From contig NZ_JAUSPS010000079.1 in NCBI RefSeq assembly GCF_030652775.1, positions 1 through 64,000 of the forward strand: a stretch of DNA of 64,000 nucleotides. Reading direction: 5' to 3'. This document shows, piece after piece, positions 33,703 through 41,398 of the stretch. This DNA comes from Acetobacterium sp. (GTDB lineage: Bacteria > Bacillota > Clostridia > Eubacteriales > Eubacteriaceae). The notes beneath the pieces were generated by a model. It worked only from the letters and a program-made list of their open reading frames with translations. It searched no databases and had not been told where the DNA came from. A program made the translations under genes and the position numbers. How positions within the stretch are numbered: the stretch's first letter is position 1; each line of letters begins with the position of its first letter.

Positions 33703-34872
33703 TTAATTTTTATTAGAATTGATGAGTTTATCTGTTTCAAGGAGCTGAAAGAGGGTAGGCTTTAAGGAAAATGCCTGCATCGTGGTTTTTACTTCGGCTA
33801 GCGCCTGGGCTTTTCTTTTTTCTGTTGATGGGGTCTTTTTGGCACGGATCAGGATGTTTTTGGGGGTGTGGGCAAGATCGACGAATTCCAGGAGCTGAAC
33901 CTTATAGCCACAGGCTTCAAGGAGACCGCTGCGGATGGCGTCGGTGATCAGGGCGGCGGTTCGTTCTTTGATGATGCCATATTTTGTCAGCAAACTCAGT
34001 TCTGCGGTTTCCATCTGGGCGTTTAGCTCGTGCTGACAGCAGGGCACCGAAAAAATCAGCTTGGCATTCCATTTAATGGCATTGTACAGGGCAAAATCGG
34101 TGGCGGTATCACAAGCATGAAGGGTGATGATCATATCTACCGGAAAGCTGGTTTGATAGGCATCGATATTCCCCAATTCAAAAGTCAGATTATCGTAGCC
34201 GTATTTTTGGGCACTGGCATTGCATTGGTCAATGACATCGCTTTTTAAATCCAGTCCTACCATCCGAACCTTGATGTTTTTTATTTCAGTCAGGTAATAA
34301 TATAGAATAAAGGTTAGATAAGACTTGCCGCAACCAAAGTCGATGACATTAAGCTCGGCTTCGGGGGCAAGATTTTTTATTTCGTCGTCGATGATTTCCA
34401 CAAAGCGGTTGATCTGGCGGAATTTATCATACATCGTCTTCACCACCTTGCCTTCTTTGGTGAAGATTCCCATATCCACCAGTGGGGCGATAACGACGCC
34501 TTCCTGGAGGATGTAGTTTTTTTTGCGGTTGTGGGTGTTAGCTTTTGCGGGGGCTTCCTTGACCGCTTTTCTAGTCATTGAAGGCTTCCCTTTTTTGCTG
34601 ATCTGAATGATATATTCGAATTGATCATCCCAGGCGTTATATTGCAAAAAATCATGTTTCAGTGATTGGTTGAGGAATTCGCTTAGCTGCCCGGTAGACA
34701 GATTCTCATTAAACACCTGGGTGGCGGTAAATTTTTCCAGATGGTAGGCTTCTTTTATGTGACTGATGACTATTTTTTTGTAGTCGCTTGTTTTTGATCT
34801 TGGTTTACTTAGGATGATTTTGTATATTTTTTGATTAAAACAGGCTTCAACTGTTGTTATTAAATCGTTCAT
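33703..34872 (-). CDS. Class I SAM-dependent methyltransferase
   Basis: The 389-residue protein has an N-terminal domain of about 150 residues without recognised motifs, then a Rossmann methyltransferase domain: VIDFGCGKSYLTF (motif I, about 176-188), MVGLDLKSDVIDQC (motif II), ITLHACDTATDFAL (motif IV) and VPCCQHELN. The last two are typical of the Methyltransf_32 family, some members of which act on RNA. The substrate cannot be told. It is a single gene with an unremarkable ribosome site. Confidence 0.8.
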   Translation of the reverse strand: MNDLITTVEACFNQKIYKIILSKPRSKTSDYKKIVISHIKEAYHLEKFTATQVFNENLSTGQLSEFLNQSLKHDFLQYNAWDDQFEYIIQISKKGKPSMTRKAVKEAPAKANTHNRKKNYILQEGVVIAPLVDMGIFTKEGKVVKTMYDKFRQINRFVEIIDDEIKNLAPEAELNVIDFGCGKSYLTFILYYYLTEIKNIKVRMVGLDLKSDVIDQCNASAQKYGYDNLTFELGNIDAYQTSFPVDMIITLHACDTATDFALYNAIKWNAKLIFSVPCCQHELNAQMETAELSLLTKYGIIKERTAALITDAIRSGLLEACGYKVQLLEFVDLAHTPKNILIRAKKTPSTEKRKAQALAEVKTTMQAFSLKPTLFQLLETDKLINSNKN

Positions 34873-35014
34873 TTGTGCACCTCGTGGTTTTTTATATGAA
34901 TTATGAATATGGTAACATTCATTGGGATAAAATAAAAGGATTAGGTTTTTTTGATCGGATCTCCGTTTATTTTACTTGTTTCAGGAACCCTCATATGCTT
35001 CATTGACTTCTTCA

Positions 35015-35043
35015 TTGACAACTCTGATTAATCGGTGTTAAAC
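35015..35043 (+). promoter_or_regulatory. Possible promoter of the ZIP transporter gene
   Basis: TTGACA (35015-35020), 17 bp, then the weak -10 TTAAAC (35038-35043). It is the only good -35 box in the 256-bp gap, in which I see no gene. Confidence 0.4.
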
Positions 35044-35128
35044 TCAATTAAACGACAACTGTTTACTGCAATTCTTTATCATCTTTTCCCTGATTCGCAA
35101 ATAACAGTCAATAAGGAGGTTCTTTCCG

Positions 35129-35887
35129 ATGGCTATGGCAGCGTTCTATGGCTTAGTAAGCGGCTCCACCCTCTTCATTGGGGCGCTTATTGGTATTTAT
35201 CTCAACATTCCAACCCGTTTGCTGGGCGCAATTTTAGCCTTCAGCTCCGGGGTCATGATTTCTTCATTAACCTTCGATCTGATGGAAAACGCTTTTTTAT
35301 CTGGGGGTTTTGCCTCGGTTTCGATTGGTTTCCTGAGCGGAACCCTGCTTTTTGTGCTGGGCGACTATTTAATCGATCGTGCCGATGCTTATTTTCGCCG
35401 TGACTCAGAACAAGCGCCTGACCCGCTCCGTCAAACCGGAACCCTCCGCCGCGACTCTGGTTCCACCGTCCTGCTTGGTTTTGTTTTAGACGGAATTCCG
35501 GAATCCCTGGCTATCGGAATTGGTTTAGCGGCTGAAGAAAGTATTGGTCTTTCAATGATGATTGCGGTTTTACTGAGCAATCTACCTGAAGGTATTTCTG
35601 GCACTATTGATATGAAAAACTCCGGCCGCTCTAATTTTTATATCCTATCGATCTGGGGCGTCACTATTTTCGCCGCAATACTTGCGGCAGCTGCCGGCTA
35701 TGGGCTTTTAGGCGGAGCCTCGCCGCATGTCATCGCCATCAATCTGTCCATCGCCGCCGGGGCTATTTTAGCGATGCTATCAAATAAGGAGCTGCCAGAA
35801 GCGTTTGAAATAAGCGGACGTTTCACTGCGATTGTGACGGCGCTGGGTTTCTTTATCACTTTTTGTATTATCCATTTAGCTGATTAG
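35129..35887 (+). CDS. ZIP family metal transporter
   Basis: The 252-residue membrane protein has about eight hydrophobic segments and a hydrophilic loop (about 90-110) between the third and fourth. The metal-binding helices read LDGIPESLAIGIG (about 130-142) and LLSNLPEGISG (about 158-168), the ZIP IV/V signatures with Pro-Glu pairs. It should bring Zn, Fe or another divalent metal into the cytoplasm; the specificity cannot be read. RBS AAGGAGG precedes the ATG. Confidence 0.88.
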   Translation: MAMAAFYGLVSGSTLFIGALIGIYLNIPTRLLGAILAFSSGVMISSLTFDLMENAFLSGGFASVSIGFLSGTLLFVLGDYLIDRADAYFRRDSEQAPDPLRQTGTLRRDSGSTVLLGFVLDGIPESLAIGIGLAAEESIGLSMMIAVLLSNLPEGISGTIDMKNSGRSNFYILSIWGVTIFAAILAAAAGYGLLGGASPHVIAINLSIAAGAILAMLSNKELPEAFEISGRFTAIVTALGFFITFCIIHLAD

Positions 35888-35991
35888 TTAATAATCCACT
35901 ACTAAAAAAGCGAATTACCTAACAATTATTTTAAATCAATTGGTATCACTACCTCGTTTGTATGTTCCTATTAGATCCAGGGTTAGGGTTT

Positions 35992-36028
35992 ATAGCCGTT
36001 GCAAATGCAACGGCTATGATTTTTTTAA
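35992..36028 (+). terminator. Rho-independent terminator after the ZIP gene
   Basis: ATAGCCGTTGCA-AAT-GCAACGGCTAT is followed by GATTTTTTT. Confidence 0.9.
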
Positions 36029-36043
36029 TCTGTCCTACGACGA

Positions 36044-36071
36044 AAAAAAAACACCTTTCGGTGTTTTCTTT
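36044..36071 (-). terminator. Terminator of the small cysteine-rich protein gene
   Basis: On the minus strand AAAACACC-GAAA-GGTGTTTTTTTTT follows the stop codon at 36072 directly. Confidence 0.85.
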
Positions 36072-36233
36072 TTACTCGCTTTTTTTATCATCTGTATGAA
36101 TATTCTTATTTTTGTAGTAAATACAGCCGGTTTCTTTATAGGGATTTTTTAATACATCCATGTCTGGACATTGTCCACAGATATTAAAACCACAGTTTAA
36201 ATAAGAACACGCATTTTTCTCTGTTGATTCCAT
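36072..36233 (-). CDS. Small cysteine-rich protein (53 residues)
   Basis: This short frame begins MESTEKNACSY and ends DDKKSE. Cys lie at residues 9, 14, 19, 22 and 37 (C-x4-C-x4-C-x2-C, then C), a spacing that suits a zinc or iron-sulfur site. The second half is Lys/Asn/Tyr-rich. It has a full set of signals: promoter at 36307-36335, a hairpin in the leader, RBS GAGGAG at the right distance, and a terminator right after the stop. I do not recognise the family. The neighbouring ZIP transporter hints at metal handling, but this is only proximity. Confidence 0.7.
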   Translation of the reverse strand: MESTEKNACSYLNCGFNICGQCPDMDVLKNPYKETGCIYYKNKNIHTDDKKSE

Positions 36234-36255
36234 TTGCTCTGCTCCTCAAGTTTTT

Positions 36256-36271
36256 GACACCTTAGGGTGTC
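36256..36271 (-). promoter_or_regulatory. Hairpin in the leader of the small protein gene
   Basis: GACACC-TTAG-GGTGTC lies 22 bases before the start codon and just upstream of the ribosome site. It could influence translation. Confidence 0.4.
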
Positions 36272-36306
36272 TTTAGATTTTTAGTTAATAATTTTAACTG
36301 CGTGTA

Positions 36307-36335
36307 ATTATATCAGTTAAACAACCAATACTCAA
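36307..36335 (-). promoter_or_regulatory. Promoter of the small cysteine-rich protein gene
   Basis: On the minus strand TTGAGT (36330-36335), 17 bp, then a perfect TATAAT (36307-36312). Confidence 0.7.
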
Positions 36336-36456
36336 GAGCCCACTACGCCTTAATTATTGCCAATGGTTAATTAAACCATCGATTAAGTAAACCACTCTTT
36401 CTGGAAATAGATTGAATCTGTTCGGCTATTGTGAGCACCTGGATGGTATTTCTTAT

Positions 36457-36687
36457 TTATGCGATTTTGTCATACTCCATAATTGTCAATTCGCTTGCCA
36501 GAGCTTCAGCCTTATCCATCAGAACATCCAGCTTTTCAGCAACAGAAGTTGAAAATAAAATTTCTCCACATTGTTCACATTTGTGGCAAGGGACTTTTTT
36601 GATGATGATGATGCAGTTCTTCAGATCTGCAAAGTAAGTCGTGGTAGAAGCTTCCATATTTCCGTTTTTACAGCTTAAACACTTCAT
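36457..36687 (-). CDS. YgiT/MqsA-type zinc-finger antitoxin
   Basis: The 76-residue protein starts MKCLSCKNGNME; the ATG at 36687 overlaps the upstream stop as ATGA. Two CxxC pairs (CLSC and CEQC) form the YgiT-type zinc ribbon with the VPCHKCEQCGE core. Unlike full MqsA it lacks a C-terminal HTH of normal length; the last ~30 residues are one helix (VAEKLDVLMDKAEALASEL). It is the second gene of a toxin-antitoxin pair, which it would neutralise. Confidence 0.75.
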   Translation of the reverse strand: MKCLSCKNGNMEASTTTYFADLKNCIIIIKKVPCHKCEQCGEILFSTSVAEKLDVLMDKAEALASELTIMEYDKIA

Positions 36688-37001
36688 TTCAAGCACTCCT
36701 TTCTTGTTATCATATCCGATTCCCATTTATCTTTATCTGGATAATAGGCAGTTACAATTTTTGCGGATTCCCGGTTACTGGCAATTACAACATGGAGGGG
36801 AATGCCAGGCGAAATATAACCAAGTATTAAACAACTTGGTGTCGGATAATCATCTGGATAGTCTTCGACTATTTTACCAGTCATTACTGCAATTCGTATA
36901 TGCTTTGGGCGTATATCGCGCTGCTTACACCGCTCAATCACATGTTGGGTTAAAAATACAACATCTTTTTCGTAGAACGCTTTTAAATCTTCTATTTTCA
37001 T
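36684..37001 (-). CDS. DUF4258 family toxin (MqsR/RelE-like fold)
   Basis: The 105-residue protein has the DUF4258 pattern: TQHVIERCKQRDI (about 18-30, the conserved H-x6-R-x-I/D start), IVEDYPDDYPTPSCLILGY, then PLHVVIASN and a final IVTAYYPDKDKWE. DUF4258 proteins paired with YgiT zinc-finger proteins form toxin-antitoxin modules, the toxin probably acting on RNA. Toxin first and antitoxin second, with a 4-bp overlap, is the mqsRA-like order. Confidence 0.75.
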   Translation of the reverse strand: MKIEDLKAFYEKDVVFLTQHVIERCKQRDIRPKHIRIAVMTGKIVEDYPDDYPTPSCLILGYISPGIPLHVVIASNRESAKIVTAYYPDKDKWESDMITRKECLK

Positions 37002-37082
37002 TTATATCTCCTACCTTACCTCACTTTGGATGAAAATAGCTTTGCCGAACACAAGCATTTCATTTTTATATAAAATTGGCTC

Positions 37083-37112
37083 TCTATATATGATAAGTTT
37101 ATTATACGTCAA
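37083..37112 (-). promoter_or_regulatory. Promoter of the toxin-antitoxin pair
   Basis: On the minus strand TTGACG (37107-37112), 18 bp, then TATAGA (37083-37088). Confidence 0.55.
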
Positions 37113-37267
37113 ATTGAAATAATGTAAATCTTAAAATTTCATAACTTTGATATGCGATAGGTTTTGCAACCAATATATTGACTGAAAACTCATTTTTATA
37201 GTTACTAACGTACACTTAACCACCATAATGCACCATAAATAACTTGAATTTTAAAAATTGAGCAATA

Positions 37268-37297
37268 AAAAAACAGAGTCGCTAAACGGCTCTGTTA
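37268..37297 (-). terminator. Terminator of the tRNA operon
   Basis: On the minus strand AACAGAGCCG-TTTAG-CGACTCTGTT is followed by seven T-type bases (TTTTTAT). Confidence 0.8.
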
Positions 37298-37308
37298 TGC
37301 GCTATTGT

Positions 37309-37385
37309 TGGTGCTCCCTCAGAGACTCGAACTCTGGACACCCTGATTAAGAGTCAGGTGCTCTAGCCAACTGAGCTAAGGGAGC
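37309..37385 (-). tRNA. tRNA-Lys (anticodon CTT)
   Basis: The acceptor GCTCCCT pairs with AGGGAGC, followed by A and an encoded CCA. The D-arm TAGCTCAGTTGG, anticodon loop ACTCTTAAT and T-loop GTTCGAGTC are all standard. It is transcribed with tRNA-Leu, 5 bp apart. Confidence 0.93.
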
Positions 37386-37390
37386 AATAG

Positions 37391-37477
37391 TGGTGCCGAA
37401 GGCGGGACTCGAACCCGCACGTGATCACTCACAACGGATTTTGAGTCCGTCACGTCTGCCAATTCCATCACTTCGGC
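37391..37477 (-). tRNA. tRNA-Leu (anticodon CAA)
   Basis: The acceptor GCCGAAG pairs with CTTCGGC, then A and an encoded CCA. The anticodon loop is ACTCAAAAT. A long variable arm (GTGAGTGATCAC) marks a class II tRNA. A 26-bp copy of its 5' end lies upstream at 37575-37600. Confidence 0.93.
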
Positions 37478-37574
37478 GTAAAAAATAGTTTGTTAATTGT
37501 GGAAATTGTACTCCTAATACAATAGAGATAACTAAGCGATTCACTCCAAATCAAAGATTTGGGTTCTCTGCTTA

Positions 37575-37600
37575 TGCCAATTCCATCACTTCGGCGTAAA
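37575..37600 (-). repeat. Duplicated 5' end of tRNA-Leu
   Basis: 26 bp identical to 37457-37482, covering the first ~21 nt of tRNA-Leu and 5 bp of its upstream flank. The two copies are 118 bp apart. The sequence between them has a CCAAATC/GATTTGG hairpin and no gene. Confidence 0.75.
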
Positions 37601-37826
37601 TTCCATTAGCGCCTCACAGGACACTGTCATAAATAATAACACAGCTTAAAAAGAATTTCAATCATTTTTTTTAATTTTAAATTATTTTCTAAAATTTAAA
37701 ACACGACAAAATATTATCTTGTTTTTTTGAATTTATGGGGTACTATATGTTAATAACGGATTGGTTATTAACAAAGAATCTAATAGCCCTTCCGATAATC
37801 TTATTTCCAGAAAGCAAGGTGAAGTG

Positions 37827-38075
37827 ATGAGCATGTTTGAAAACCATAAAACAATCGCCTATAAGGAATTCAGAGAATTCGTAAATGAGTCAGTTCTTGA
37901 GTTGATTAAAAAAACAAAAGATAAAAAATGTAATGGCTGTATTGATTTTGTTTTTGATGAAGAAACCTCCACGGGGCATTGTGAGGCACTGGAAACCACC
38001 TGGCCTGTTAAAAACCCCGATGCGGTCCAACGACTGACCGATTGCTATATTTGCGATCTGAAAGCCATGAAATAA
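37827..38075 (+). CDS. Small cysteine-containing protein of unknown function
   Basis: The protein is 82 residues from the ATG at 37827, which follows AAGGTGA; an upstream frame to 37761 has no ribosome site. A helical N-terminal half (KEFREFVNESVLELIKKTK) is followed by CNGC, HC and CYIC motifs, five Cys that may bind metal. I recognise no family. A strong terminator follows at 38096. It is a monocistronic gene between the tRNAs and aroK. Confidence 0.6.
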   Translation: MSMFENHKTIAYKEFREFVNESVLELIKKTKDKKCNGCIDFVFDEETSTGHCEALETTWPVKNPDAVQRLTDCYICDLKAMK

Positions 38076-38095
38076 TAAATTGTAGCACCGATCCT

Positions 38096-38118
38096 CTGAT
38101 CGGTGTATTTTTTTGTCC
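38096..38118 (+). terminator. Rho-independent terminator
   Basis: CACCGATC-CTCT-GATCGGTG is followed by TATTTTTTT. Confidence 0.88.
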
Positions 38119-38157
38119 GGATTCCCCACTTTTTTTTGTTTTTTTATTATTTTGGGC

Positions 38158-38685
38158 TTATTTAAAACTGAAGGCTTCTCTAATTTTCTGACAGCACGCT
38201 TCGGCGGTCCAGGTTTCCGTGGAAATTTTAAAATCACAGATATCGTAATACTCCTGTCGTTCAGCTAATATTTGTCTGATCCGTTGTAGCGGATCTTCAC
38301 ACTTGAGCAAGGGCCTGGTATCATCATCTTTGACTCGTCCATAGATGGTTTCCGGCTGGGCTGACAAACTGACCACAAAAGCTTTCTCTGCCAATAATTT
38401 TCGATTCCTTTTAAATAGAATAATCCCACCGCCGGTAGATAGGACAATCTTTTCCATGGTCAACGCCTTTTTTAAGGCTTCATGTTCGGCATCCCGGAAG
38501 ACGTCTTCCCCCAGTTGGGTAAAAATGTCCGCTACCTTCATACCCAGGTCGGCTTCGACCATAGCATCGGTGTCAATAAAATCATATTCCAGTTCCCGGG
38601 CCAGCAGCGGACCGATCGTGGATTTTCCGGTTGCCATAAAACCAATCAAGGCTATGCATTTTGTTTTATTTTTTTCACTTTTCAT
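38158..38685 (-). CDS. aroK: Shikimate kinase
   Basis: The 175-residue protein has the P-loop GFMATGKSTIG (about 15-25), the shikimate-binding DTDAMVE (about 38-44), FRDAEHEAL (about 62-70) and STGGGIIL (about 82-89). It phosphorylates shikimate at the 3-position in aromatic amino acid synthesis. Its 5' end overlaps aroE by 11 bp, so the two are coupled. Confidence 0.94.
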   Translation of the reverse strand: MKSEKNKTKCIALIGFMATGKSTIGPLLARELEYDFIDTDAMVEADLGMKVADIFTQLGEDVFRDAEHEALKKALTMEKIVLSTGGGIILFKRNRKLLAEKAFVVSLSAQPETIYGRVKDDDTRPLLKCEDPLQRIRQILAERQEYYDICDFKISTETWTAEACCQKIREAFSFK

Positions 38686-39550
38686 TTGTGTTCATTCCTT
38701 CCTCCAGTAATTTTTTCCCAACCGCCGGATCTGGAAAAATCCCGCTCCATAATTCAAAGGCCAGCAGTCCCTGATACAAGAGCATGTCCAAACCATTTTG
38801 GGTTTGGGCACCAATTTCGTTGGCATCTTTCATCATTTGCGTCACCGCCGGACTGTAGATCATATCATAAACCAACAACTCTTTTTTCATCAATTCTTTG
38901 GGCAGTGGTGATCCTGCGGTATCAGCCATCCCCAGGCTGGTTCCATTGACTACCACCATTGCCTCAGCCACAGCTTTTTTCAAAGCATCGGGTGTCATAC
39001 CGCTGGCCTGCGCTTTCCCTGGCCAGCTTTCGTTAATCTGGTTTGCCAGTTCTTCAGCTTTTTCGGCGGTGCGATTGGCAATAATAACTTTTTTGATTCC
39101 CCAATCAGCCAAAGCCATCGCCACCGATTTAACCGCGCCGCCGCACCCTAATATCAGAATGGTTAATGCCTCTTTGGGGATTTTTGCAATTTTCGATTCA
39201 ATTGATTTAATAAAGCCAAACCCGTCGGTATTATAGCCGACCATTTCGCCATCATGACAAACCACCGTATTAACCGCCCCAATTTTTTCGGCCAGGGGAT
39301 CCACCCGATCAAGGTATTTCATGATCTCTATTTTATGGGGTTTGGTGATGTTGAATCCGCCAAAATTCATCAGTCTGAATCCCTCAACCAGTTTTTCCAA
39401 ATCCTCAGATTTAACTGCAATCGGCAGGTAAAGAGCATCCACACCGATTTCTTTAAATAAGCCATTGTGTAATTGGGGGGATAAGCTTTGAGCTATGGGG
39501 TCGCCGATGACGGCATATATCTTCGTATCAACTGAAATTCTCATTCGCAC
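38675..39550 (-). CDS. aroE: Shikimate dehydrogenase
   Basis: The 291-residue protein has the substrate-binding N-terminal part (VIGDPIAQSLSPQLHN, about 14-29; NITKPHK with the catalytic Lys, about 67-73; NTV near 96) and an NADP domain (ILGCGGAVKSVAMALA, about 131-146; IANRTAEKAEEL). It reduces 3-dehydroshikimate. The MRMRI start at 39550 is plausible; the second Met is an alternative. Confidence 0.94.
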   Translation of the reverse strand: MRMRISVDTKIYAVIGDPIAQSLSPQLHNGLFKEIGVDALYLPIAVKSEDLEKLVEGFRLMNFGGFNITKPHKIEIMKYLDRVDPLAEKIGAVNTVVCHDGEMVGYNTDGFGFIKSIESKIAKIPKEALTILILGCGGAVKSVAMALADWGIKKVIIANRTAEKAEELANQINESWPGKAQASGMTPDALKKAVAEAMVVVNGTSLGMADTAGSPLPKELMKKELLVYDMIYSPAVTQMMKDANEIGAQTQNGLDMLLYQGLLAFELWSGIFPDPAVGKKLLEEGMNTNEK

Positions 39551-39668
39551 ACTCCTTAAAATTTTATCGCTTTATCTGCATTGTAACACAGGTTTGATAG
39601 CTGGTAAATATTCACCAACAGCCTTCTTCTTATTTTTTTATTATTATGCATTTATATTGTATAAAGTC

Positions 39669-39697
39669 TTTGCGCCTCATCATTCCTGTGTTATAAT
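39669..39697 (+). promoter_or_regulatory. Promoter of the uracil/xanthine permease gene
   Basis: A perfect -10 box TATAAT (39692-39697) has a weak -35 (CTTTGC/TTTGCG region) about 17 bp upstream. The leader to the TTG start is about 30 nt. Confidence 0.45.
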
Positions 39698-39731
39698 TTC
39701 AAAGGAAAATGAAAAGAACGGAGGAATTTTT

Positions 39732-41072
39732 TTGGACAGTCGAAGAATTATACAAGTGGAGGAAAAGGTGCCATTGAAGAAGCTGGTGCCGTTAAGCTTA
39801 CAGCATATGTTTGCGATGTTTGGCGCATCTGTTTTAGTGCCCTTCCTCTTTGGAATCAACCCGGCCATCGTACTCTTTATGAATGGTGTGGGGACGCTAT
39901 TATTTATGTTCATCACCAAAGGCAAGGCTCCGGCTTATCTGGGTTCCAGTTTTGCCTTTTTGGCTCCGGCCGGCATTGTTATAGCCACCTGGGGCTATTC
40001 TTATGCGCTCGGCGGTTTTGTGGTCGTTGGTTTATGCGGCTGTATCCTGGCCGGGATTATTTATAAGTTCGGGATTGAATGGATCAACGTGGTGCTCCCT
40101 CCTGCGGCCATGGGCCCGGTAGTGGCGCTAATCGGTCTGGAGTTGGCCGGCACGGCTGCCAGCACCGCTGGTATTATCAGCAGCACCAGCTATGTCCTTG
40201 ACGATGCTTCCGGGCTATATGAACAGGTGGTCACCGCCATCGTTCCTGAAAATGTCATTGTTTTTCTGGTTACCCTGGCCTTTGCGGTTTTTGGATCGGT
40301 TATGTTCCGGAAATTTCTGGCCGTTATTCCCATTCTGATCGCCATTGTGGCTGGCTACATCACTGCCCTGATTACCGGTGTGGTGGGTCCGGCGACCTTT
40401 GCCGCCGTGGCTGAGGCGCCCTGGTTTTCATTGCCGAACTTCCAGTTCCCGCAATTTAATTTAGAAGCGATTATTATCATTTTGCCGGTGCTCCTGGTTA
40501 TTGCTTCTGAACATATTGGTCACCAGATTGTCACCAGTAAGGTTGTCGGACGGGATCTTTTAAAAGATCCGGGTTTACACCGCTCTTTGTTTGCGGATAA
40601 TTTTTCCACCATGTTATCGGGTTTTATCGGTTCCGTACCAACCACCACCTATGGTGAAAATATTGGTGTAATGGCTGTGACCAAAGTCTATAGTGTTCAG
40701 GTTATTGCCGGAGCTGCGATTATCTCGATTATTTGTTCCTTTGTTGGTAAATTATCGATGCTGATCTCCACCATTCCCGGACCGGTCATCGGTGGAATTT
40801 CCTTCCTTTTATATGGGATGATCGGTGCCGCTGGTATCCGTATTCTAGTTGATGCCCAGGTCGATTATGGCAAATCCCGTAATCTGGCTCTGACTTCAGT
40901 GGTATTTGTGGTCGGATTATCCGGCATCGCCGTTACCTTTGGCAGTATTCAGCTCAAAGGCATGGTTCTGGCCGCCGTGGTCGGGATGATTTTAAGCCTG
41001 ATCTTCTTTATCCTGGATAAACTGAAGCTGACCAATGACCGGGAAGAAGAACATCTTTACGACCAACCCTAA
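39732..41072 (+). CDS. uraA: Uracil/xanthine permease (NCS2 family)
   Basis: The 446-residue protein begins at a TTG codon five bases after GGAGGA; the frame open further upstream has no ribosome site and covers the promoter. It has about 12-14 hydrophobic segments and the NCS2 motifs LQHMFAMFGASVLVPFL (about 23-39), the YLGSSFAF segment (about 72), LVIASEHIGHQIV (catalytic Glu helix) and a TTTYGENIGVMAVTKV block. It takes up uracil or a related base by proton symport; the exact base is inferred. A repeat and hairpin region follows. Confidence 0.9.
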   Translation: MDSRRIIQVEEKVPLKKLVPLSLQHMFAMFGASVLVPFLFGINPAIVLFMNGVGTLLFMFITKGKAPAYLGSSFAFLAPAGIVIATWGYSYALGGFVVVGLCGCILAGIIYKFGIEWINVVLPPAAMGPVVALIGLELAGTAASTAGIISSTSYVLDDASGLYEQVVTAIVPENVIVFLVTLAFAVFGSVMFRKFLAVIPILIAIVAGYITALITGVVGPATFAAVAEAPWFSLPNFQFPQFNLEAIIIILPVLLVIASEHIGHQIVTSKVVGRDLLKDPGLHRSLFADNFSTMLSGFIGSVPTTTYGENIGVMAVTKVYSVQVIAGAAIISIICSFVGKLSMLISTIPGPVIGGISFLLYGMIGAAGIRILVDAQVDYGKSRNLALTSVVFVVGLSGIAVTFGSIQLKGMVLAAVVGMILSLIFFILDKLKLTNDREEEHLYDQP

Positions 41073-41088
41073 ATATTTGTTTTAACTG

Positions 41089-41123
41089 CTTCGTAGGGGC
41101 GGCTTACCCGCCCCTACGAAGCT
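41089..41123. repeat. Perfect 14-bp hairpin after the permease gene
   Basis: CTTCGTAGGGGCGG-CTTAC-CCGCCCCTACGAAG. No T-run follows. The CGCCCCTACGAA half also occurs at about 27800, so it is probably part of a dispersed repeat. Confidence 0.6.
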
Positions 41124-41149
41124 CACAAAAAAAAGAATAACATAACCTA

Positions 41150-41247
41150 GTACCGACAATTGTTACATCATGTTGTTTGCATCGGGGCGGACACGGCAAA
41201 GCCTGTCCGATCCCGCAGCAAACAACAGATTAACAATTGGTCGGTAC
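41150..41247 (-). repeat. Family 3 palindromic repeat, copy D (inverted)
   Basis: Same sequence as copies A and B in the opposite orientation: GTACCGACAATTGTTACATC at the left, ATTAACAATTGGTCGGTAC at the right. Confidence 0.85.
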
Positions 41248-41398
41248 GGTAGTATACCGCCAACCTGAAATAGCTGATCGATTATGATCAGTTTTTTTTA
41301 TGGTAGCTGTTGGTTGTAAAAAAGTGCGATTTCTATTATACTGAGACTAACAAACTGATCGAAAACAACTAATCGCTATAGAAATAGAAGGGTGACCG

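Noticed and set aside
41089-41123. Terminator of the permease gene
   Set aside because: The hairpin is perfect but has no T-run; it resembles a dispersed repeat.
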